A stretch of DNA of 11,449 nt from the NCBI GenBank assembly GCA_028717165.1, contig JAQUOK010000044.1, positions 1-11,449 of the forward strand, written 5' to 3'. A program made the position numbers and the translations under genes. The notes beneath the pieces were generated by a model, which worked only from the letters and a program-made list of their open reading frames with translations, searched no databases and had not been told where the DNA came from. This document shows, in pieces, positions 5,699 through 11,449 of the stretch (position 1 is its first letter; every line of letters starts with the position of its first letter). Source of the stretch: Victivallaceae bacterium. GTDB taxonomy: Bacteria > Verrucomicrobiota > Lentisphaeria > Victivallales > Victivallaceae.

Positions 5699-7234
5699 TT
5701 ACCAATCGGTACGGTCGTAAGAACGATAGCTTATCGCCTCGAACAGGTGGTCTTCGCTGATTTGTTCCTGTCCGGCCAGGTCGGCAATCGTTCTGGCAAC
5801 CTTCAGAATACGGTCATAAGCCCTGGGGCTCAGATTGAAATTCGTAATCGCGTGCCGGAGCAGCAACTGGCTCTGGCTTTCAAGTTTACAGAATTTCTGC
5901 AAGTCTTTCCCGGACATTCCGGCGTTGCAATGGAATTTCCGGGTTTTGAAGCGTCCCCGCTGCACTTCCCGGGCGGTTATGACCCGTTCGAGAATGGATT
6001 TGCTGGCTTCGCCGTCAGGCGCGGCCAGCAGTTCTTCATGCGACAGGCGGTTTACTTCCACATGTAAATCTATCCGGTCCAGCAGCGGCCCGGAAATCTT
6101 ATTCCGGTAACGCCGTTTTTCGTCGGGTTTGCAGCGGCAGCCGAGAGCAGGGTTTTCCAGACCGCAGGGGCACGGATTCATTGCCGCCACCAGCATGAAA
6201 TTAGCCGGAAAACTGCAGCTTCCCGCCGCGCGGGTTATATTCACCACTCCGTCCTCCATGGGCTGACGCAGGACTTCAAGCACGTTGCGTTTAAATTCGG
6301 GAAGTTCGTCCAGGAATAAAACCCCGTTGTGCGCCAGGCTTATTTCTCCCGGTGCGGGGTTTCCGCCGCCGCCGATCAGCCCGACATCGCTGATGGTGTG
6401 ATGCGGCGCACGAAAAGGGCGGCGGTTCAATAACGGCTCACCGTTCGAAAGCATGCCGAGCACGCTGTGGATCCGGCTGGTTTCCAGCGTTTCCTCCAGA
6501 GTCATCGGCGGCAGTATGCCGGGCAGGCGTTTTGCGATCATGCTCTTGCCGGTACCCGGCGGGCCGATCATCAGGCTGTTATGCCCCCCGGCGGCTGCTA
6601 TTTCCGCGGCGCGGCGGGCAACAACCTGTCCCTTTACCTCATTGAAATCGGGAAGTTCGCTGTGATGATTATGGATATAATCCTGCAGGCTGGCTTTATA
6701 AGGGAAAATATCCCCTTCAGTAAAAAAAGCGACGGCGTCACGCAGATTATGAATTGGAATGACCGGGAAATCCCCCGCCGCTAAAGCTGCCTCTTCCGCG
6801 TTTTTATAGGGAACCAGCAGAGTATCTATTTCGTTTTTCGCGCTGATCTCAATCGCGACCGGCAAGGCGCCGCGCACCGGGCGCACGGAACCGTCCAGCG
6901 CGAGTTCTCCGATTATGGCCGTACGGGAAAGAAGCCGGCGTTCAATGACTCCGGTTGCCGCCAGCATACCCAGGGCTATCGGCAGGTCAAAAGCGGCGCC
7001 CTCCTTTTTCAATCCGGCGGGCGCAAGGTTCACGAGCGTCGCGCCGCGCGGATGGGGAAAACCCGATGAGTGCAGCGCGGAACGCACCCTGTCCTTGCTT
7101 TCCTTGACCGCGGCATCCGGCAGACCGACGATTGAGACGAAAGTCTGTTCGCCCTTTTCCGTGGCATGTACCTCCACTTCGACTGGAAAAGCGTTGATTC
7201 CGGTAATTGCGGCTGACCAGGTTTTGGCTAACAT
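5699..7234 (-). CDS. comM: ComM/YifB-family AAA+ ATPase (Mg-chelatase-like)
   Basis: The 511-residue protein matches the full ComM/YifB layout. An N-terminal Lon-protease-like fold domain (about 1-175, with VGLPDAAVKESKDRVRSAL at 36-54) is followed by the AAA+ core with Walker A GPPGTGKS (224-231), Walker B VLFLDE (305-310), the family block NPCPCG...CRC (353-368) with four cysteines, and LLDRIDLHVEV (384-394). The C-terminal helical part ends in RSYDRTDW. In naturally transformable bacteria ComM is a hexameric helicase that promotes branch migration during DNA integration. The family is also widespread in non-competent species. The ATG has AGAGGA five bases upstream. It is the last gene of the envelope operon, 20 bases after the small methyltransferase, and is probably a functional outsider. 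Confidence 0.95.
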   Translation of the reverse strand: MLAKTWSAAITGINAFPVEVEVHATEKGEQTFVSIVGLPDAAVKESKDRVRSALHSSGFPHPRGATLVNLAPAGLKKEGAAFDLPIALGMLAATGVIERRLLSRTAIIGELALDGSVRPVRGALPVAIEISAKNEIDTLLVPYKNAEEAALAAGDFPVIPIHNLRDAVAFFTEGDIFPYKASLQDYIHNHHSELPDFNEVKGQVVARRAAEIAAAGGHNSLMIGPPGTGKSMIAKRLPGILPPMTLEETLETSRIHSVLGMLSNGEPLLNRRPFRAPHHTISDVGLIGGGGNPAPGEISLAHNGVLFLDELPEFKRNVLEVLRQPMEDGVVNITRAAGSCSFPANFMLVAAMNPCPCGLENPALGCRCKPDEKRRYRNKISGPLLDRIDLHVEVNRLSHEELLAAPDGEASKSILERVITAREVQRGRFKTRKFHCNAGMSGKDLQKFCKLESQSQLLLRHAITNFNLSPRAYDRILKVARTIADLAGQEQISEDHLFEAISYRSYDRTDW

Positions 7235-7239
7235 GTTTT

Positions 7240-7245
7240 TCCTCT
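7240..7245 (-). promoter_or_regulatory. Ribosome binding site of comM
   Basis: AGAGGA sits five bases before the ATG at 7234. This is the best Shine-Dalgarno match of the right-hand operon and fixes the start. Confidence 0.6.
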
Positions 7246-7254
7246 ATGCTGATT

Positions 7255-7830
7255 TTATTTCCGGCAACGGTAAACTATCGCAGGGGGCACGTTCTGCCAG
7301 ACGACGCGGGAGACATTCACTTCCCGAAACGAGTTTTTGAGCAATTTTCTGAAACGCTGCCCCGCCGGCAGCAGGAGGCCCTGCAAATACGCGAAAGTGG
7401 TAAAATAGCCGTCCGGGGCCAGCGATTCGATAACCGTTCCCAGAATTGCTTTCTGGAGCCTTACGGGGAAAGCCGCCCACGGCAGCCCGGAAACAACTGC
7501 GTTGAGACGTTTTACTCCGGCATTTTCCATGATTTCAGAAAGATTTTCCGCGCTGTCATTAACGATATTCACCTGCGGACGGTTTTTCCGCAGGTTTTCA
7601 TACATTTTGTGGTCCAGTTCAACCGCGATGAATTTTGCCCTGGGGTGAAGGCAGGCAAGTATTTCGTCAGTAATTACGCCCGTCCCCGGGCCCAGTTCGA
7701 TTACGGTTTCCGCACATTCGATATTGATCCCGGCAATCATTTCCCGGCACAGCGCCGGAGACGACGGGCAAAGCGCCCCTATAAGTCCGGGATTCGCCAG
7801 AAATCTTTTAAAGAACAGTTGTTTCGTCAA
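7255..7830 (-). CDS. Small SAM methyltransferase, PmtA/KsgA-like (phospholipid N-methyltransferase candidate)
   Basis: The 191-residue product has the class I fold with motif I VIELGPGTGVIT (43-54), an acidic residue ending strand 2 (E71) and motif IV SGLPW (114-118), then a C-terminal NVPPAIVYR (180-188). The N-terminal FFKRFLANPGLIGALCPSS (6-24) and the SGLPW/NxPPA pattern are typical of the COG3963 group, which includes phosphatidylethanolamine N-methyltransferases of the Rhodobacter PmtA type and is related to rRNA dimethyladenosine transferases. The start is TTG at 7830: GAGGGG lies 8 bases upstream and a later start would cut into the conserved N-terminus. It follows arnT copy 2 by 15 bases, suggesting translational coupling and an envelope-lipid role. 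An actual phospholipid substrate is inferred. Confidence 0.82.
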   Translation of the reverse strand: MTKQLFFKRFLANPGLIGALCPSSPALCREMIAGINIECAETVIELGPGTGVITDEILACLHPRAKFIAVELDHKMYENLRKNRPQVNIVNDSAENLSEIMENAGVKRLNAVVSGLPWAAFPVRLQKAILGTVIESLAPDGYFTTFAYLQGLLLPAGQRFRKLLKNSFREVNVSRVVWQNVPPAIVYRCRK

Positions 7831-7838
7831 ATTCTTAT

Positions 7839-7844
7839 CCCCTC
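7839..7844 (-). promoter_or_regulatory. Ribosome binding site deciding the TTG start of the small methyltransferase
   Basis: GAGGGG is placed 8 bases before TTG (7830) and within a few bases of the arnT stop codon. No ATG is available before the conserved FFKRF segment, so this site supports the rare start. Confidence 0.55.
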
Positions 7845-7845
7845 A

Positions 7846-9504
7846 TTAGAAATTGGAAAACATTATTTCGTGGTCGTATTTCTCAAAAACCGCCTCAGCG
7901 CCTTCCGGGATATCCTCCCTGAATTCGCCGCGCATTACAAATATGATCTTTCCCGGAGGACCTTTTTTAATAAGTCCGGGCAGTTCCTGACGGGAGATCA
8001 GCCGTTTTTTCGCGTCTTCATACTTTAATCCCATTTCCAGTTCCCCGCCATGGATATAGAATAATATATCCTTATTCCTGAACTTCCAGGCCGCAGCATG
8101 CATTACGTTCGGATGCGCGATAATTGTCATTCCGGGTTTAACCCGTTCCTTGAACTGCTCCAGGAAAAGTCCCTGGGCTTTGCCGCTCAGGTAGTGCTCC
8201 GGGATCACGAAAAATGAAACGGCCATTACCGCCGCGGGGCCGGCAAGCAGAAGAACGGCCTTAGTCCGGTAAGCTTTAGCCTTATACATTTTATACAGAC
8301 AAATTACCCACAATGCGGTTGCGCAACCCGTCAAAATCCATTTCCACCATTCTTCCGGAGCATACATTCCGCGGAAAACGCCGCAGTCGGCAATGATCTG
8401 GACCGCGGCAAAGACAAACATTCCGCCAAGCAGCAAAATGATAAGCATACGGGCCGTAACGTCAAAAATTTTCGTATTTCCGGCGCGAAAATATTCTATC
8501 AGACCGCGGCTGAATAAAACGGCAAGCGGCATGAAGCACGGCAGAATGTAAGTCGGCAGTTTGCCGCTGCATGCCGAGAAAAACAGAAACGGAAACAGCA
8601 GCCAGCAGAGCGCGAACTTAATCAGTTTATCCTGCGCCAGGCTGCCGAAGCTTTTTTTGAAGGCGACAAGCGCCCCGGGAACGAATAACAGCAAAGGCAT
8701 GGCGCCGAGGAACAGGAACGGTATGAAAAAATAAAACGGTTCCGGATGATGAGTCCCGGCGCTGTCCATGAAGCGTTTTATGTGTTCATCCCAGAAAAAA
8801 TAATTCCAGAAGTCAGGTTCCTGACGGTGGATCATGAGCGCCCAGGGCAAAGATACGGTTACGGTAAATACCAGCGGAATCCAGGGCAGCGTGAATATCT
8901 GTTTCCAGCGTTTCGTCCAGATCAGGTAAGGGATTACGGTTATCGCCGGGACCGCAAAAGCGAGAAACCCCTTGGTCAGAAAGGCAAAGCCGGCAAAAAT
9001 ACCGGCGGCGGCCAGAGCCGCAATCTTGCGCCAGTTCCATTTTTCCTGTTCACAACCCCAGTAGAAACTTATCAAAGTGCCGTTCACAAAAAACATGGTC
9101 GGAGCATCCAGCACGGCAAAAGTTCCAACCCCGAAAACCATTCCGAAAGTAAGGAAAAGCCCGGCGGCCAAAAGCGCTTCTTCCGGGTCCCGGTGAAATT
9201 TCAATATAAGGAAGAACAACAGCAACGCCGCCAGGCCGGTAGATAATGCCGAGGAGAAACGAACGGCAAAGGCGTTTTCCCCGAACGCCATTATCGAGAG
9301 GGCGTTCAGCCAGTATCCCATCACCGGTTTTTCGAAGTAGCGCACGCCGATGAGTTTCGGTACGGTCCAGTTTCCGGTTTCCAGCATTTCGCGCGGGATT
9401 TCCCCGTACCGGAATTCATCCGGGGTCAGCATCGGCCTGCCGCCGAGCGGCAGGATATAGAGCAGGACATAGAGAAGGAGCAAGCCGATATAATATTTTT
9501 TCAT
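7846..9504 (-). CDS. arnT: ArnT-type lipid A aminosugar transferase, copy 2
   Basis: This integral inner-membrane GT-C glycosyltransferase of 552 residues should move an aminosugar (4-amino-4-deoxy-L-arabinose in E. coli) from undecaprenyl phosphate to lipid A on the periplasmic face, lowering negative charge and polymyxin binding. It carries the TPDE motif of the first periplasmic loop (D29, E30), YFEKP (K59) and VLDAP (D133), which match residues implicated in ArnT activity. DFWNYFFWDEHIKRF and KLPTYILPCF also match. The C-terminal periplasmic domain keeps the GGELEMGL and EDAKKRL segments that distinguish ArnT from generic PMT-family proteins. About a dozen hydrophobic helices are visible. 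Its ATG overlaps the upstream paralog's stop by 4 bases (ATGA). The sugar could instead be galactosamine, as for Francisella FlmK. Confidence 0.88.
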   Translation of the reverse strand: MKKYYIGLLLLYVLLYILPLGGRPMLTPDEFRYGEIPREMLETGNWTVPKLIGVRYFEKPVMGYWLNALSIMAFGENAFAVRFSSALSTGLAALLLFFLILKFHRDPEEALLAAGLFLTFGMVFGVGTFAVLDAPTMFFVNGTLISFYWGCEQEKWNWRKIAALAAAGIFAGFAFLTKGFLAFAVPAITVIPYLIWTKRWKQIFTLPWIPLVFTVTVSLPWALMIHRQEPDFWNYFFWDEHIKRFMDSAGTHHPEPFYFFIPFLFLGAMPLLLFVPGALVAFKKSFGSLAQDKLIKFALCWLLFPFLFFSACSGKLPTYILPCFMPLAVLFSRGLIEYFRAGNTKIFDVTARMLIILLLGGMFVFAAVQIIADCGVFRGMYAPEEWWKWILTGCATALWVICLYKMYKAKAYRTKAVLLLAGPAAVMAVSFFVIPEHYLSGKAQGLFLEQFKERVKPGMTIIAHPNVMHAAAWKFRNKDILFYIHGGELEMGLKYEDAKKRLISRQELPGLIKKGPPGKIIFVMRGEFREDIPEGAEAVFEKYDHEIMFSNF

Positions 9505-11159
9505 TTCGCGTTATATTCCTTGACAAAGATTTCCCCGTCCCAGAATCCGTTTTCGAAATCCGGCAGCTCTTTGCGGCGTTTTTCGGAATCCGTGATGATT
9601 ATCACATGCCTGTCCGGGTTCCGGACCATTTTGCGGAAGTTTTCATTATCGAGAAGACGGTGCGCGGAATCTTTGCGTTCCAGTCCATAAGAAAGTTCTC
9701 CCCCCTTGTGGTATATGTAAACGTCGTCGCGTTTGAACGTCCAGCACGCCGCGCTGACCAGATTTTTATAGGAAACCAGAATAGTTTTACCGTCAATTCT
9801 GTTCCTGAATTTTTCCAGTCGCCCGACCGGGGCTTTTCCCGACTCAACGACAGCGGGAACTACGATATGGAAGGCAAACATCGCGATAATTGTACCGAAA
9901 GCAAAATAGCCGAATTTCTGATAGGCGTCCCCCTGTTTTGCCGCTTTTTTGAGCAATGCCCCCATAATGACGATCGCAGCTGCCGCAATCGCCCATTTAT
10001 AATTTTCCTCCGGCAGATACAGGGCGCGGGGAATTAAACCTGATGTGGCTGCTATCTGGGCAACCGCCAGTAAGGATACCCCGCTAAACAGAACCCCGGC
10101 AAGAATATTCAGGGTCAGATCAAAAATCCTGAGCTTTCCGGCCTTGAAATATTCATTCAGCCCGAAAGCAAGCAGTATGGCAATACCGGGGAAGCACGGC
10201 AGAATGTAAGTTACCAGTTTGCCGCCGGAGGCTGAACAAAGCAAGAACGGGAAAACGACCCAGCAGACCGCGTAACGCAATAAAGGCCGTTTAAAAAAGT
10301 CCTTATATTTATGTCCATACCCCTTGATGACTGCCGGCAGCAGAAAAGTCCACGGCAGAGGACCGATGAACATAAACGGAATGAAAAACCACCATCCCTG
10401 AGGGTGCTGAGACGCGTTTTCGCCGGTGAAGCGTTCAATATGCTCCACCCAGAAAAAATAGTTCCAGAAATCAGCGTCTCTGTGGTGTATCGCCAACGCC
10501 CACGGCAGAATCGTCAGCAATACCAGGGCCAGGGGTATCCAGGGAAGCGAGAATATGCACTTCCAGCGTTTTTCCCAGAGCAGAAATGCCAGGATCACGG
10601 TTCCCGGAATGCCGAACGCCAGAAAACCTTTGGTCAGGAACGCACCGCCGCAAAAAGCGCCCGCCGCCGCGAGATAAGCGATCCTGGCGCGGTTCCAGGG
10701 ACATTGATAAGCGCAGAAGAACGCCGCCAGCGTACCTGTCAGGAAAAAATTGAGCGGAGTATCCAGAACCGCGTAGGTACCGACCCCGAAAACCAGCCCC
10801 ATGGTCAGATAAATAACCGTGGTCATGAAAGCGAGGCGCCGGTCCGTGAAACGCCGCACGAACCAGCCCAGCGTCAACGCGGTCAGCAATGCGGTCATGG
10901 CGGATGAGAAACGCACGGCGAAATTATTTTCACCAAAGGCCATGATCGAGAAAGCGTTCAGCCAGTGGCCCATTATCGGTTTTTCGAAGTAGACCAGGTT
11001 ATTTAATTTAGGTACAACCCAGTCGTTATGGGCAATGAGTTCTCTGGCTATTTCCGCATAGCGGGGTTCATCCGGAGTATACAGGGGACGGAAAAACAAG
11101 GTTCCCAGATATAAAAGAGCAAAAGTTCCAACAAGTATAAGAAATGCTTTTCTATTCAC
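9501..11159 (-). CDS. arnT: ArnT-type lipid A aminosugar transferase, copy 1
   Basis: This is a 552-residue paralog of the gene directly downstream, of identical length. In the N-terminal block from TPDE to RFSSA I count 42 of 60 identical residues. The key residues are TPDE (D30, E31), YFEKP (K60) and VLDTP (D133). DFWNYFFWVEHIERF is close to the E. coli ArnT segment and GGELSYGL marks the periplasmic domain, so both copies should be active. The start is GTG at 11159, with AAGGGAT roughly ten bases upstream. It is the first gene of the four-gene operon. No arnA, arnB, arnC or arnD homologue is in the window, so the lipid-linked sugar donor must be made from elsewhere. The difference in role between the two copies is unknown. 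Confidence 0.88.
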   Translation of the reverse strand: MNRKAFLILVGTFALLYLGTLFFRPLYTPDEPRYAEIARELIAHNDWVVPKLNNLVYFEKPIMGHWLNAFSIMAFGENNFAVRFSSAMTALLTALTLGWFVRRFTDRRLAFMTTVIYLTMGLVFGVGTYAVLDTPLNFFLTGTLAAFFCAYQCPWNRARIAYLAAAGAFCGGAFLTKGFLAFGIPGTVILAFLLWEKRWKCIFSLPWIPLALVLLTILPWALAIHHRDADFWNYFFWVEHIERFTGENASQHPQGWWFFIPFMFIGPLPWTFLLPAVIKGYGHKYKDFFKRPLLRYAVCWVVFPFLLCSASGGKLVTYILPCFPGIAILLAFGLNEYFKAGKLRIFDLTLNILAGVLFSGVSLLAVAQIAATSGLIPRALYLPEENYKWAIAAAAIVIMGALLKKAAKQGDAYQKFGYFAFGTIIAMFAFHIVVPAVVESGKAPVGRLEKFRNRIDGKTILVSYKNLVSAACWTFKRDDVYIYHKGGELSYGLERKDSAHRLLDNENFRKMVRNPDRHVIIITDSEKRRKELPDFENGFWDGEIFVKEYNAK

Positions 11160-11449
11160 TTATAAAAATCCCTTAACAAGCATATTTATTTAAATCATGG
11201 CATCAGCTTTTAAGGTAATCCGATTTTGATATTTAGCAATTAAAAAAAGGCTTCTTATCAGTTTTATTGGTTAAATCCCGGCTGGTTTGCCCGCAAACTG
11301 TCAACGCGAATGCGAAATAGGAAAACAGTAATTCCGAATGAAAAATAGTTCTCAGACTTTATCCCCAAATCTTGACCGGTTATTTCCAAATGAATTTTTA
11401 TTTCGCAGACTGCTGATTTTTGACGGAAATTGCCATTTTTTGCATTATT
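11160..11449. other. Upstream region of the arnT operon, no gene seen
   Basis: This 290-base AT-rich stretch holds no convincing reading frame or RNA gene. On the minus strand a TTGACA (11304-11299) could be a -35, but I see no good -10 at 16-18 bases, so the operon promoter is not located. The region runs off the window edge. Confidence 0.5.
11285..11298. promoter_or_regulatory. Palindrome GTTTGC-CC-GCAAAC, operator candidate
   Basis: A perfect 6-2-6 inverted repeat abuts a TTGACA hexamer (11299-11304, minus strand) about 125 bases upstream of the first arnT start. The position suits a regulator of the arnT operon, but a chance palindrome is possible. Confidence 0.3.

Noticed and set aside
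7207..8028. 273-codon plus-strand open frame across comM, the small methyltransferase and arnT
   Set aside because: It spans three real genes on the opposite strand and has no recognisable domain; a shadow of GC-biased coding.
1..11449. CRISPR array, tRNA, rRNA, insertion sequence or prophage genes
   Set aside because: No regular repeat-spacer pattern, cloverleaf, transposase or integrase was seen on either strand.

Overview
The window (11,449 bases) reads as a Gram-negative chromosome segment. The main evidence is two ArnT-type lipid A aminosugar transferases and an MsbA-like ABC exporter. Base composition is mixed (roughly half G+C by eye) and coding is dense. I cannot fix the taxon from sequence alone. 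The protein flavour and repeat-rich spacers would fit the PVC group (Lentisphaerota or Verrucomicrobiota), but that is a guess.

Left block (1-3180): three minus-strand genes read right to left. They are a cob(I)alamin adenosyltransferase (2494-3042), an adenylate-forming acyl/aryl ligase (898-2340) and a SAM methyltransferase with a hydrophobic C-terminal half (123-905). The last two overlap by 8 bases. A putative promoter overlapped by a perfect palindrome lies upstream of the adenosyltransferase. Two copies of a 62-base imperfect direct repeat (11-72 and 3551-3612, 56/62 identical) frame this block.

Spacer (3043-3817): about 775 bases with no convincing gene. It holds the adenosyltransferase promoter, several short direct and inverted repeats, a possible eroded coding fragment ending at the second 62-base repeat, and a good sigma70-like promoter for the next gene.

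Centre (3818-5599): one plus-strand gene for a half-size ABC exporter. It converges on the next operon across a 99-base gap with a REP-like GC hairpin.

Right block (5699-11159): a tight minus-strand operon, transcribed arnT copy 1, arnT copy 2, a PmtA/KsgA-like small methyltransferase, then a ComM/YifB AAA+ ATPase. Junctions are a 4-base overlap, a 15-base gap and a 20-base gap. The first three genes suggest envelope lipid modification: the ArnT enzymes move an aminosugar from undecaprenyl phosphate to lipid A, and the small methyltransferase resembles phospholipid N-methyltransferases. ComM is probably a passenger. No aminosugar donor synthesis genes lie in the window. The rest (11160-11449) is upstream regulatory sequence.

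Nothing here is clearly a new system. The best leads are the tandem arnT pair, the repeat-framed ligase/methyltransferase/cobO block and the small repeats and palindromes in the spacers.
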